DNA of 64,000 nucleotides from JAIVGV01 sp036389335 (GTDB lineage Bacteria > Acidobacteriota > Blastocatellia > Pyrinomonadales > Pyrinomonadaceae). The position numbers were made by a program, and so were the translations under genes. The notes beneath the pieces are model-generated. The model was not told where the DNA came from. It searched no databases and was given only the letters and a program-made list of their open reading frames with translations. The stretch lies in NCBI GenBank assembly GCA_036389335.1, contig DASVQC010000108.1:1-64000 (forward strand), written 5' to 3'. Each line of letters opens with the position of its first letter. The first letter of the stretch is position 1. Positions 33,217 through 44,590 of the stretch are shown here, piece after piece.

Positions 33217-33762
33217 ATGAGCACGAAGACCGAAGCCACCATCGAAGACCTCTACCGCATCGACGGCAAGGCCGAGATCGTCAACGGAGAGATTGTGCGT
33301 ATGCCCCCCACCGGAGGTCTGCCCAACAGCGCCGCGTTTGAGATTACGTTATCCCTGCGTGAGTACGCGAAACGCAGAAAGAGTGGCCACGCAGTAAGTG
33401 ATAACGCCGCGTTCGTCGTCAACCTTCCTCACCGCAAATCGTTTTCGCCGGACGCGGCCTTCTACGTCGGCGGGATCACGATGAAGTTCTTCGAGGGCGC
33501 GCCCGTCTTCGCCGTCGAGGTGAGGAGCGAGGGCGACTACGGCGCGCGCGCCGAGCGAGAGATGGCGCAGAAGCGCGCCGACTATTTCGCGGCGGGCGCG
33601 CGTGTCGTGTGGGACGTTGATCTGTTGGGCGACGACGTGGTGCGCGCCTACCGCGCCGACGATCCCGAGCGTCCAAAGATTTTCCGCCGCGGCGAGGCGG
33701 CGGACGCGGAGCCCGCCGTGCCCGGCTGGGCGATGCCCGTCGACGATCTGTTCGTCGATTGA
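33217..33762 (+). CDS. Uma2 family protein (putative PD-(D/E)XK nuclease)
   Basis: Encodes 181 residues. The Uma2/DUF820 pattern is present: an N-terminal helix, EIVNGEIVRM, and the PD-(D/E)XK-like core SPDAAFYVG followed by VFAVEVRSEGD (Asp then E-x-K/R position), then QKRADYFAAGARVVWDVD. Proteins of this family are numerous in Cyanobacteria and Acidobacteriota and are presumed nucleases, though their cellular role is not established. It starts 26 nt after moaA. Its 5' half is slightly less GC-rich than its neighbours. Confidence 0.82.
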   Translation: MSTKTEATIEDLYRIDGKAEIVNGEIVRMPPTGGLPNSAAFEITLSLREYAKRRKSGHAVSDNAAFVVNLPHRKSFSPDAAFYVGGITMKFFEGAPVFAVEVRSEGDYGARAEREMAQKRADYFAAGARVVWDVDLLGDDVVRAYRADDPERPKIFRRGEAADAEPAVPGWAMPVDDLFVD

Positions 33763-33834
33763 AGGCGGCGGCCAAGGGGGGCGGCGGTTGATCGGGCGGC
33801 TTTCATTTTGAGTTTTTTCGGAGGTGTCCCGTCG

Positions 33835-34845
33835 ATGAGCAGTGTCAGAATCCCTCGCGCGGCGCGGCGCGCCCTGCTGTGTGCGCCGTTATTCGCGTTC
33901 ACGTTGACGGCGGCGGGTGTGCGGGCGCAGGACGGCAAGGCGCGGCAGGTTCAGCCGCCGCAACAGCGGCCCGCGCCGCGGCAGCCCGCGCGCGACGCGC
34001 GGACGAGCACGATGCGCGTCGAGCTGGGCGCGCCCGTCGCCCAGACGCCCGTGCCGTTCGAGGGCGACTTCCGGCCCGCGCCCGCGCTCAGCTTCGTCAC
34101 GCCCGACACGAGCTTCGACCGCAAGCTGGTGAAGGACTCGCCCTTCTCCGCCGAAGCCGTGACCGAGAGCGTCCAGACGCTCGGCGACGGCAACCGCATG
34201 GTGCGTAAGTCCGCGGCGCGCATCTTCCGCGACGCGGCGGGGCGCACGCGGCGCGAGCACTCTATGGATCGGCGCGGCGCGCAGACCGCCGACGGCGAAG
34301 AGCCGCGGCTCGTCGTCATCAACGACCCCGTCGCGCAGGTCAACTACGTCGTCGAGACCGCGCGGAAGACCGTGCGCCGGACGGAGACGCCGCCCGGCTT
34401 GATGGAGGCGCGTCAGCGCGCGATGGGCGGGGCCGACGATGACTCGTTCGGCGTCCTGATGCCGACGAGCGCGGCGCACCGCCGCGCGGCACAGGGCGAC
34501 GACGCGCCCGCGCCCCCGAAGCCGAAGCGCGAGCGGCTCGGCTCGCAGTTGATCGAGGGCGTCGAGGCCGAGGGCACGCGCACGACCCTGACGATCCCGG
34601 CGGGCGAGTTCGACAACGAGCGCGACATGGAGATCACGCACGAGCAGTGGTACTCGCCCGAGCTCCGGATGGTCGTCCTGATGAAGCACAACGATCCGCG
34701 CTTCGGCGAGACCACGTTCCGCCTGACGAACGTCTCGCGGGGCGAGCCCGACCACTCGCTCTTCGAGCCGCCGCCGGGCTACAAGGTGGTCAGCGGGCGC
34801 GAGCCGCTGCCCTTCCCCGCTCGCCCGCGGCCCGCGAAGCCTTAA
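33835..34845 (+). CDS. secreted protein of unknown function
   Basis: Encodes 336 residues. Signal peptide (RALLCAPLFAFTLTAAGVRAQ), a Gln/Pro/Arg-rich linker, then a beta-rich domain containing GDGNRMVRKSAARIFRDAAGRTRREH, VVINDPVAQVNYVVE and a C-terminal REPLPFPARPRP tail. The pattern is familiar from secreted Acidobacteriota proteins of unknown role, some of which look like lipoprotein or DUF-type carrier folds. ATG 33835 has GGAGG about 10 nt upstream; an in-frame ATG at 33808 would put that site inside the gene. It lies directly before the TPP riboswitch. Confidence 0.7.
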   Translation: MSSVRIPRAARRALLCAPLFAFTLTAAGVRAQDGKARQVQPPQQRPAPRQPARDARTSTMRVELGAPVAQTPVPFEGDFRPAPALSFVTPDTSFDRKLVKDSPFSAEAVTESVQTLGDGNRMVRKSAARIFRDAAGRTRREHSMDRRGAQTADGEEPRLVVINDPVAQVNYVVETARKTVRRTETPPGLMEARQRAMGGADDDSFGVLMPTSAAHRRAAQGDDAPAPPKPKRERLGSQLIEGVEAEGTRTTLTIPAGEFDNERDMEITHEQWYSPELRMVVLMKHNDPRFGETTFRLTNVSRGEPDHSLFEPPPGYKVVSGREPLPFPARPRPAKP

Positions 34846-34866
34846 GAATATTCGAAGTCGATTTTT

Positions 34867-34963
34867 CGGGGGAGCCCTGCCCGCAACGGTCGGGGCTGAG
34901 AGTCACCGGCGCGGTGAGACCCTTTGAACCTGATGCGGTTAGTACCGCCGAAGGGAGAAGCAG
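34867..34963 (+). promoter_or_regulatory. TPP riboswitch (THI element)
   Basis: All core landmarks are present: GGGGCTGAGA (34902-34911), then ACCCTTTGAACCTGAT and GCGGTTAGTACCGCCGAAGGGA, which matches the conserved CUGAUNCGGUUAAUACCGGCGNAGGGA part of the thiamin-pyrophosphate aptamer. It precedes thiC, and a terminator hairpin follows 5 nt later. By family knowledge, TPP binding should favour termination and reduce thiC expression. Confidence 0.97.
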
Positions 34964-34967
34964 ACGG

Positions 34968-35012
34968 AAGACCGTCCCCGATTCTCTTTGAGGTCGGGGC
35001 GGTCTTTCTTTT
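34968..35012 (+). terminator. riboswitch expression-platform terminator
   Basis: AGACCGTCCCCGA (34969-34981) pairs with TCGGGGCGGTCT (34994-35005), then TTCTTTT. Part of the 5' arm (CGGAAGACCG) overlaps the region just after the aptamer, so alternate pairing with the aptamer's last helix is plausible. Confidence 0.9.
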
Positions 35013-35055
35013 CGGGCCGCGGCATGAGGGCGCGGCTGAAAGGTTGTGAAAGAAG

Positions 35056-37014
<1,959 letters not shown>

Positions 37015-37039
37015 GCACACCAGCCGTTTTTCGTGGTAC

Positions 37040-37077
37040 AAAGGGGCGGCGCGAGACTCAACGCGACGCCCCTTTTT
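37040..37077 (+). terminator. thiC terminator
   Basis: AAAGGGGCG-GCGCG pairs with CGCG-CGCCCCTTT with one mismatch, followed by a T-run (CCCCTTTTTC, 37069-37078). Confidence 0.88.
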
Positions 37078-37117
37078 CATCCCATTAGTCTATGCACTGA
37101 TTCGGGAGACAGTTCTA

Positions 37118-40100
37118 ATGACTCACCTCGAAACATACCTGACAGACCTGCATAAGACGCACGCGACCGGCGAGGCGGTAAAGGAGACTTCATTCTATCC
37201 GGCGCTCTCTAAACTTCTTGACGCCGTCGGCTCACAACTCAAACCCAAGGTGAGCGTCGTCATCAACCCGAAGAATCGCGGCGCGGGCTTGCCGGACGGG
37301 GGTCTATTCACCGCCACCCAACTGAGGAAGCTGGGCGGCGATGAGACGTTGCGCGAGCCCGCGGCTTTCGGGGGTCAACAACCGGAGCGCGGCGTGCTCG
37401 AAGTGAAAGGCACGAAGGAAGAGGTGCGCGCCGTCGCGCGGGGCGAGCAGGTAACGCGCTACCTTAAACACTACGGGCAAGTCTTGGTGACGAATCTGCG
37501 CGAGTTCCTGTTGGTCGGGCGCGAGCCTTCCGGCGCGGCGCGGTTCATGGAGGGCTACGCGCTGGCGGAGAGTGAACGGGAGTTCTGGCGGCGCGCGGCG
37601 CAGCCGAGAGAGTTTGCGCGCGAGCACGGGGCGCGGCTGGAAGAGTATTTGAAGCGCGTGATGCTGAGCCGCGCGCCGCTCGACGAGCCGCAAGGCTTGG
37701 CGTGGTTCCTGGCCTCCTACGCGCGCGACGCGCGGGAGCGCATCGCGCACGAGCAGGTCGCGCTCGCGTCTTTGCAGAACGTGCGCGACGCGCTGGAACA
37801 GGCGCTGGGATTGAAGTTCGAGGGAGAGCAGGGCGAACACTTCTTCCGCTCGACGCTCGTGCAGACGCTCTTCTACGGCGTCTTCTCGGCGTGGGTGTTG
37901 TGGGCGAAGGCGGCGGGGCACGAGCGGGACAGGTTCGACTGGCGGATGGCGCAGTGGACTTTGCACGTGCCCGCGATCCGCACGCTGTTCGAGCAGGTGG
38001 TGACGCCGACGAACGTGCGCGGGCTGGGGCTGGAAGAGGTCTTGAATTGGACGGCGGACACGCTGAACCGCGTCGAGCGCGAGAAGTTTTTCGCGCGGTT
38101 CGAGCAGGCGCAAGCCGTGCAGTATTTCTACGAGCCGTTCCTCGAAGCCTTCGATCCTGATCTTCGCAAGCAGCTCGGCGTCTGGTACACGCCGCAGGAG
38201 ATCGTGCGCTACATGGTCGAGCGCACGGACAGGGTCTTGCGCGAGGAGTTGGGCATCGAGCAGGGCTTGGCGGACGAGCGCGTGTACGTGCTTGACCCTT
38301 GCTGTGGGACGGGCGCGTATCTGGTCGAAGTTTTGCGGCGCATCAAGCGGACGATTGACGAGGCGGGGGGCGACGATCTCAGGGCGGACGATCTCAAGCG
38401 GGCGGCGACGGGGCGCGTCTTCGGCTTCGAGATTCTGCCCGCGCCTTTCGTCGTCGCCCACTTGCAGTTGGGCTTGCTGTTACAGGCCGAGGGGAGCCCG
38501 CTCGCGGGCGACGAGCGCGTGGGCGTGTACCTGACGAACGCGCTGACGGGGTGGGAGCCGCCCGCGGAGCCGAAGAAGCAACTGCCGTTCGCCTTCCACG
38601 CGCTCGAAGAGGAGCGCGACGCCGCCGACGAGGTGAAGCGCGCCACGCCGATCCTCGTCGTTATCGGCAACCCGCCTTACAACGCCTTCGCCGGGACGAG
38701 CGCGGAGGAGGAGGGCGGGCTGGTCGAGGCTTACAAGGAGGGCTTGGCGAAAGAGTGGGGCATCAAAAAATTTAACCTCGACGATCTCTACGTGCGCTTC
38801 TTCCGCTTGGCTGAGCGGCGCATCGCGGAGCAGACGGGGCAGGGTGTCGTCTGCTTCATCTCAAACTTCTCTTACCTGAGCGATCCGTCGTTCGTCGTGC
38901 TGCGGAAGAAATTCTTAGGCGACTTCGACCGGCTGTGGTTCGACTCGCTGAACGGCGATAGCCGCGAGACGGGCAAACTCACGCCCGAAGGCAAGCCCGA
39001 CCCGTCCGTCTTCTCGACGCAGTACAACCGGGAAGGCATCCGCGTCGGGACGGCTATCGCGCTGATGGCGCGCACCGCCGGGCGCACCGCACCGCCACAG
39101 GTTCGCACGCGCGAGTTCTGGGGCGCGACGAAGCGACAGGACTTGCTCGACAGCCTCGCCGCCACGGACTTCGACGCGCACTACACGCCCGCGCACCCGG
39201 ACGCGACGAACCGCTATTCGTTCCGCACGTCGGATGTAAGCGCACAGTATCTCGCGTGGGCGAAAGTAGATGACATTAGCGGCTACAAATTATTGCAAGG
39301 CATGGACGAGGACAGAGCTTTTGACTTAATTGATATTGACAAGGACGATTTGCACGAGCGCATAGAATCTTTTCTGAACTCAGAAAACGCCTTTGACACT
39401 TTGAGAAAAAGTTGCCCCGGTCTTACAAGAGACAGCGCGCGCTATGAGGCAAGGAAGGCTAGAGAAAAGCTGATAGCCGCAGAGCCTTTTAAACCAGAGA
39501 GAATAGTGCGCTATCACCTGCGCCCGTTTGATGTGCGTTGGTGCTATTACACACCTGTCCGACCAATTTGGAAGGAGCCGCGCCCCGACTTCTATCCGCA
39601 AACTTGGGAAGGTAATGGATTCTTAGTGACAAGACCGTCCGGAGTAGCCTCGCCAGAAGGAGTGCCGTTTTATTTCATCACGAACTTAATTGCCAGGGAT
39701 GCCCTGCGCGGTCATGCGGTTGCGTTTCCAATCCAGCTTCGCGTCGAAACAACGAACCTCAAGAACAAAGATGATAAGCAAGTCGCATTGCCCGGACATG
39801 AGAATGAAGTTGGGAGCGAAATAACCGCTAACCTCTCGCCCCGCGCACGCGCCTACCTCGCCGCGCTCGGCGTCGAGAACGTGGACGAAGACAGAGAGGC
39901 AGCCGCGCTCGTCTGGATGCACGCGCTCGCCACCGGCTACTCGCCCGCCTACCTCTCGGAAAACGCCGACGGCATCCGCGCGGACTTCCCCCGCGTTCCG
40001 CTGCCCGCCACGCGCGAACAGTTGGAAGAGTCAGCCGCGCTCGGTCGGGAGGTCGCGCAACTCCTCGACACGGAGGCGAACGTCGCGGGCGTCACCACCG

Positions 40101-40582
40101 GCGCGATCCGCGCGGAACTGCGCCGCGTCGCGGTCGTCCGCCGCACCGACGGCGCGGGCGCGCTCAACCCGCAGAAGGGCGATCTCGAACTACGCGCGGG
40201 CTGGGGTCACAAGGGCAAGGGCGGCATCGTCATGCCCGGCAAGGGTCGCACGCGCACGCGCGACTACACCGACGACGAGCGTGAGGAGATGGGCGACGCC
40301 GCGCTCGCCGCCTTCGGCGCACGGACGCACGACATTTTTTTGAACGACGCGGCGGTCTGGGCGAACGTCCCGTCGCGCGTCTGGGACTTTCACATCGGCG
40401 GCTATCAGGTCATCAAAAAATGGCTCTCCTACCGCGAGCACGACATCACGGGGCGCTCGCTCACGCCGACGGAGGCGCGCGACGTGACGCAGACCGCCCG
40501 CCGCATCGCCGCCCTGCTCCTGCTCGAACCTGCGCTCGACGCCAACTACGAGCGCGTTAAAACAGACTGTTACGTTTGGTAG
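37118..40582 (+). CDS. single-polypeptide restriction-modification enzyme (type ISP/IIG-like)
   Basis: Encodes 1154 residues. The N-terminal PD-(D/E)XK nuclease shows D60 (LPDGGLF) and E95-V-K97 (VLEVKGT). The N6-adenine methyltransferase has motif I LDPCCGTGAY (D393-G399) and motif IV N518-P-P-Y521. A long C-terminal coupler/target-recognition region follows. No ATPase helicase box was located by eye between nuclease and methylase, so type IIG is as likely as type ISP. It would methylate host DNA and cut unmethylated foreign DNA. Residues about 704-904 (39230-39830) come from visibly AT-richer DNA than the rest, suggesting exchange of the recognition domain. No separate methylase or specificity gene is nearby. 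Confidence 0.85.
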   Translation: MTHLETYLTDLHKTHATGEAVKETSFYPALSKLLDAVGSQLKPKVSVVINPKNRGAGLPDGGLFTATQLRKLGGDETLREPAAFGGQQPERGVLEVKGTKEEVRAVARGEQVTRYLKHYGQVLVTNLREFLLVGREPSGAARFMEGYALAESEREFWRRAAQPREFAREHGARLEEYLKRVMLSRAPLDEPQGLAWFLASYARDARERIAHEQVALASLQNVRDALEQALGLKFEGEQGEHFFRSTLVQTLFYGVFSAWVLWAKAAGHERDRFDWRMAQWTLHVPAIRTLFEQVVTPTNVRGLGLEEVLNWTADTLNRVEREKFFARFEQAQAVQYFYEPFLEAFDPDLRKQLGVWYTPQEIVRYMVERTDRVLREELGIEQGLADERVYVLDPCCGTGAYLVEVLRRIKRTIDEAGGDDLRADDLKRAATGRVFGFEILPAPFVVAHLQLGLLLQAEGSPLAGDERVGVYLTNALTGWEPPAEPKKQLPFAFHALEEERDAADEVKRATPILVVIGNPPYNAFAGTSAEEEGGLVEAYKEGLAKEWGIKKFNLDDLYVRFFRLAERRIAEQTGQGVVCFISNFSYLSDPSFVVLRKKFLGDFDRLWFDSLNGDSRETGKLTPEGKPDPSVFSTQYNREGIRVGTAIALMARTAGRTAPPQVRTREFWGATKRQDLLDSLAATDFDAHYTPAHPDATNRYSFRTSDVSAQYLAWAKVDDISGYKLLQGMDEDRAFDLIDIDKDDLHERIESFLNSENAFDTLRKSCPGLTRDSARYEARKAREKLIAAEPFKPERIVRYHLRPFDVRWCYYTPVRPIWKEPRPDFYPQTWEGNGFLVTRPSGVASPEGVPFYFITNLIARDALRGHAVAFPIQLRVETTNLKNKDDKQVALPGHENEVGSEITANLSPRARAYLAALGVENVDEDREAAALVWMHALATGYSPAYLSENADGIRADFPRVPLPATREQLEESAALGREVAQLLDTEANVAGVTTGAIRAELRRVAVVRRTDGAGALNPQKGDLELRAGWGHKGKGGIVMPGKGRTRTRDYTDDEREEMGDAALAAFGARTHDIFLNDAAVWANVPSRVWDFHIGGYQVIKKWLSYREHDITGRSLTPTEARDVTQTARRIAALLLLEPALDANYERVKTDCYVW

Positions 40583-40660
40583 GACGGCGGCGCTAAGAAT
40601 TAGCCCGCGCCCGTCGTGTTCAGCTTGCAAACTGTTTCCGACTCAGTGTAACAACTCGCC

Positions 40661-43363
40661 ATGCCCAAAAATGACGGTGGCGCGGAGCGCGCACGGCTCG
40701 CGGAGGACGCGCGGCGCGAGCGGAATTGGAAGCGTTGGGGGCCGTACCTGTCGGAGCGGCAGTGGGGGACGGTGCGCGAGGACTATTCGGCGGACGGTAA
40801 TTGCTGGGACTACTTCCCGCACGATCATGCGCGCTCGCGCGCCTACCGCTGGGGCGAGGACGGGCTGCTCGGCATCACCGACCGCGAGGGCCGTTTGTGC
40901 TTCGCGCTCGCGCTGTGGAACGGGCGCGATCCCATTCTGAAAGAACGTCTGTTCGGCCTCACCAACTCGGAGGGCAACCACGGCGAGGACGTGAAGGAGT
41001 CTTACTTCTACCTCGACTCGTCGCCGACGCACTCCTACTTCAAGGCGCTCTACAAGTACCCGCAAGGTGAGTTCCCCTACGCGCGCCTGCTCGAAGAGAG
41101 CCGGAGGCGCGGTCGCGCCGACGCGGAGTTCGAGCTGGCGGACGCGGGCGTCTTCGACGGCGGGCGCTACTTCGACGTGCTCGCCGAGTACGCGAAGGCG
41201 TCGCCGAACGACGTGCTCGCCCGCTTCACCATCCACAACCGCGCGGACGTTGCGGCGACCGTCCACCTGCTGCCGACGCTCTGGTTCCGCAACACGTGGT
41301 CTTGGGGGCGCACGGGCGAGGGCTACTGGGCGAAGCCCTCCATCGCGCTGGGCGCGGGCGACACGCTCGTCGCCGATCACCAGTCGCTCGGAGTCTTCCG
41401 CCTCGCGGCGGAGGCCGCGGGCGGCGGCGCGGGCGCGTACGAATGGCTCTTCACGGAGAACGAGACGAACGCGGCCCGGCTCTTCGGCGCGCGCAACGCT
41501 TCGCCGTACGTGAAGGACGCCTTCCACGAGTACGTCGTCGGCGGTCGCCGCGACGCGGTCAACCCCGAGCGCACGGGGACGAAGGCGGCGGCGCACTTTC
41601 GTCTGGAGGTCGCGCCGGGATCGAGCGTCACGGTGCGGCTGCGGCTCTTCCACGAGAAGGAGTCGCCCGCGGAGATTTTCGGCGACGGGTTCGAGCAGAC
41701 TTTCGCGGCCCGCGCGGCTGAGACCGAAGAGTTCTACGACTCGGTCGTCGAGCCGGGCGTGACGGCGGAGGGGCGGCGCGTCGTGCGGCAGGCTTACGCG
41801 GGGCTGCTGTGGTCGAAGCAGTTCTACCACTACGACGTGGACGCGTGGCTCGAAGGCGACCCCTCACAGCCCGCGCCGCCCGCCGCGAGGTCGGAGGGGC
41901 GCAACCGCGAGTGGGCGTACCTCTACAACCGCGACGTGGTGTCGATGCCGGACAAGTGGGAGTACCCGTGGTACGCGGCGTGGGACTTGGCGTTCCACAT
42001 GATCCCCTTCGCCTCGGTCGATCCGTACTTCGCCAAGGAGCAGCTCGTGCTCTTCCTGCGCGAGTGGTACATGCACCCGAACGGCCAGTTGCCCGCCTAC
42101 GAGTTCGCCTTCTCCGACGCGAACCCGCCCGTCCACGCGTGGGCCTGCTGGCAGGTCTACAAGCTGACGGCTGACGCCGCCGGCAGGCGCGACCGCTCGT
42201 TCCTCGAACGCGTCTTCCAGAAGCTGCTGATCAACTTCACGTGGTGGGTCAACCGCAAGGACGTGGCGGGCCGGAACCTCTTCTCCGGCGGCTTCCTCGG
42301 GCTCGACAACATCGGCGTCTTCGACCGCTCGCAGCCGCTCCCCACGGGCGGCACGCTGGAGCAGGCCGACGGGACGGCGTGGATGGCCTTCTTCTGCGCG
42401 ACCATGCTGCGCATCGCGCTCGAACTCGCCGCGCGCGAGCCGGAGTACGAGGACATCGCGTCGAAGTTCTTCGAACACTTCGTCGGGATCGTGGACGCCA
42501 TCAACGACATCGGCGGCAAGGGCCTGTGGGACGAGGGGGACGGCTTCTACTACGACGAGATCAAGGTCGGCGGCGGCGAGGAGATCCCCTTGCGCGTGCG
42601 CTCGCTCGTCGGGCTCATCCCGCTCATCGCCGTCGTCAACCTGGACGAGGACGTGCTCGCGCGGCTCGAAGGGTTCTCGAAGCGGATGAACTGGTTCCTC
42701 GCGAACCGGCAAGACCTCGCGCGCCACATCTCCTACGTCGAGAAGCGCGAGCGCGGCCAGACACACTCCCTGCGGCTGCTCGCCATCCCCTCGCGCGAGC
42801 GGCTCGAAAGGGTCTTGCGCTACGTGCTCGACGAGCGCGAGTTCCTCTCGCCCTTCGGCGTGCGCTCGCTCTCGCGGGCGCACGCCGCCGACCCCTACGT
42901 CGTGAACTTCGGGGGCAGAGAGTTCCGCGTCGGCTACGAGCCGGGCGAGTCGGCCACGGGCCTCTTCGGCGGCAACTCGAACTGGCGCGGCCCCATCTGG
43001 TTCCCCGTCAACTTCCTGCTCATCGAATCCCTCGAACGCTACCACCATTTCTACGGCGACTCTTTGCGCGTCGAGTGCCCCGTCGGCTCCGGCCAGACGT
43101 TGACGCTGGCGGAGGTGGCGAAAGAGTTGGCGCGCCGCCTCTCGTCGATCTTCGTCGCCGACGAGCGCGGTCGCGCGCCGTGGCAGGGGGGGGACGCGCG
43201 CTTCGCCGACGACCGGCACTGGCGCTCGCTCACGCTCTTCCACGAATACTTCCACGGCGAGACGGGGCGCGGCGTCGGGGCGTCGCACCAGACGGGCTGG
43301 ACGGCCCTCGTCGCCGACCTCTTCGCGCGGCTCGCGCGCGACAAGTGGGGCGAGCGGGCGTAG
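40661..43363 (+). CDS. GH63-like (MGH1-type) glycoside hydrolase
   Basis: Encodes 900 residues, cytoplasmic (no signal). The N-terminal domain holds the conserved DYSADGNCWDYFPHDHARSRAYRWGEDGLLG region (in parts), followed by YFYLDSSPTHSYFK, and an (alpha/alpha)6-barrel catalytic domain beginning near EWAYLYNRDVVSMPDKWEYPWYAAWDLAFH. The late segment GGNSNWRGPIWFPVNFLLIE contains further conserved residues. Relatives act on glucose- or mannose-containing compatible solutes or oligosaccharides (mannosylglycerate or glucosylglycerate hydrolase group, GH63). The true substrate is undetermined. It is followed closely by a channel-like gene. Confidence 0.82.
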   Translation: MPKNDGGAERARLAEDARRERNWKRWGPYLSERQWGTVREDYSADGNCWDYFPHDHARSRAYRWGEDGLLGITDREGRLCFALALWNGRDPILKERLFGLTNSEGNHGEDVKESYFYLDSSPTHSYFKALYKYPQGEFPYARLLEESRRRGRADAEFELADAGVFDGGRYFDVLAEYAKASPNDVLARFTIHNRADVAATVHLLPTLWFRNTWSWGRTGEGYWAKPSIALGAGDTLVADHQSLGVFRLAAEAAGGGAGAYEWLFTENETNAARLFGARNASPYVKDAFHEYVVGGRRDAVNPERTGTKAAAHFRLEVAPGSSVTVRLRLFHEKESPAEIFGDGFEQTFAARAAETEEFYDSVVEPGVTAEGRRVVRQAYAGLLWSKQFYHYDVDAWLEGDPSQPAPPAARSEGRNREWAYLYNRDVVSMPDKWEYPWYAAWDLAFHMIPFASVDPYFAKEQLVLFLREWYMHPNGQLPAYEFAFSDANPPVHAWACWQVYKLTADAAGRRDRSFLERVFQKLLINFTWWVNRKDVAGRNLFSGGFLGLDNIGVFDRSQPLPTGGTLEQADGTAWMAFFCATMLRIALELAAREPEYEDIASKFFEHFVGIVDAINDIGGKGLWDEGDGFYYDEIKVGGGEEIPLRVRSLVGLIPLIAVVNLDEDVLARLEGFSKRMNWFLANRQDLARHISYVEKRERGQTHSLRLLAIPSRERLERVLRYVLDEREFLSPFGVRSLSRAHAADPYVVNFGGREFRVGYEPGESATGLFGGNSNWRGPIWFPVNFLLIESLERYHHFYGDSLRVECPVGSGQTLTLAEVAKELARRLSSIFVADERGRAPWQGGDARFADDRHWRSLTLFHEYFHGETGRGVGASHQTGWTALVADLFARLARDKWGERA

Positions 43364-43386
43364 AATTTTCCGACGGGGTCGAACCG

Positions 43387-44571
43387 ATGAGCGTCAGGAG
43401 CATGATCGTCGTCGCCGCGAGCCTCGCGCTCGTCTTCGTCGTGGTGTGGGACGCCTTCGAGACCATCGTGCTGCCGCGCCGCGTCACCCGGAGGGTGCGC
43501 ATCACCGCCGCCTACTACCGCGTGACGTGGCGACCGTGGCGCGACCTCTCGCTGATGGTGCGCGGGAAGAAGCGGCGCGAGACCTTCCTGAGCGTCTACG
43601 GGCCGCTCTCGCTCGTCTTCCTGATCGCGCTCTGGGCGGTCGGGCTCGTCTTCGCCTTCGGGATGCTCCACTGGTCGGCGGGCACGCGCCTCAACGTCGC
43701 CGACGGCGCGCAACGCTTCACGACCTACCTCTACATGAGCGGGACGACCTTCTTCACGCTCGGCTTCGGCGACGTGACGCCGCTCGACGCGCCGGGCCGC
43801 TTCCTCGCCGTCGTCGAGGCCGGGATGGGCTTCGGCATCCTCGCCATCGTCATCGGCTACCTGCCCGTCCTCTACCAAGCCTTCTCGCGGCGCGAGTCGA
43901 ACATCTCCCTGCTCGACGCGCGCGCCGGGACGCCGCCGACCGCCGGGGAGCTGCTGCGCCGCCACGGTCGCGGCGGCGGCATCGGCGAGTTGGTGAAACT
44001 GCTCGAAGAGTGGGAGCGCTGGGCCGCCGATCTGATGGAGAGCCACCTCTCCTACCCCGTCCTCTGCTTCTTCCGCTCGCAGCACGACAACCAGTCGTGG
44101 CTCGCCTCGCTCACCACGATCCTCGACGGCTGCGCGCTCGTGATGGTCGGCGTGGACGGCGCGACGACGTGGCAGGCGCAGCTCACCTTCGCGATGGCGC
44201 GCCACGCCGTCGTCGATCTCTCTCAGATTTTTAACCTCACGCCCGCGCCGTGGTCGGAGGCGAGGCTCCGGCCCGAGACGCTCGCACGCTTGCGCTCGGG
44301 GCTCGCCGCCGACGGCGTGTCTCTGCGCGACGGGCCGGGGTCGGAAGAAAAGTTGGCGAGCCTGCGCAGGATGTACGAGCCCTACGTCTCCTCGCTGTCG
44401 GCTCACTTGGCGATGCCGCTGCCCGCGTGGGTGGACGCGCGCGCGTCGGTGGACAACTGGCAGACGAGCGCGTTCGAGCGCCACCCGCAGCGGGTCGCGG
44501 AGACCGTCACGAGCGTCTGCGAACAGCGGCGGGCGGCGGGCGCTCCGCCGACCGCCGACTGCCCCGACTAG
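43387..44571 (+). CDS. two-helix potassium-channel-like protein with cytoplasmic C-terminal domain
   Basis: Encodes 394 residues. Membrane segments: an N-terminal helix (VVAASLALVFVVVWDAFETIVL), another near LSLVFLIALWAVGLVFAFG, the pore loop with filter-like TLGFGD (TTFFTLGFGDVTP), and an inner helix (VVEAGMGFGILAIVIGYLPVLY). The filter is TLGFGD rather than the classical TVGYGD, so selectivity for K+ is likely but unproven. The cytoplasmic part (about 170-394) is helical with no RCK domain visible. ATG 43387 is chosen for the complete first helix. It begins 24 nt after the GH63-like gene. Confidence 0.82.
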   Translation: MSVRSMIVVAASLALVFVVVWDAFETIVLPRRVTRRVRITAAYYRVTWRPWRDLSLMVRGKKRRETFLSVYGPLSLVFLIALWAVGLVFAFGMLHWSAGTRLNVADGAQRFTTYLYMSGTTFFTLGFGDVTPLDAPGRFLAVVEAGMGFGILAIVIGYLPVLYQAFSRRESNISLLDARAGTPPTAGELLRRHGRGGGIGELVKLLEEWERWAADLMESHLSYPVLCFFRSQHDNQSWLASLTTILDGCALVMVGVDGATTWQAQLTFAMARHAVVDLSQIFNLTPAPWSEARLRPETLARLRSGLAADGVSLRDGPGSEEKLASLRRMYEPYVSSLSAHLAMPLPAWVDARASVDNWQTSAFERHPQRVAETVTSVCEQRRAAGAPPTADCPD

Positions 44572-44590
44572 CGCGGCGAGTTTAAAAAAA

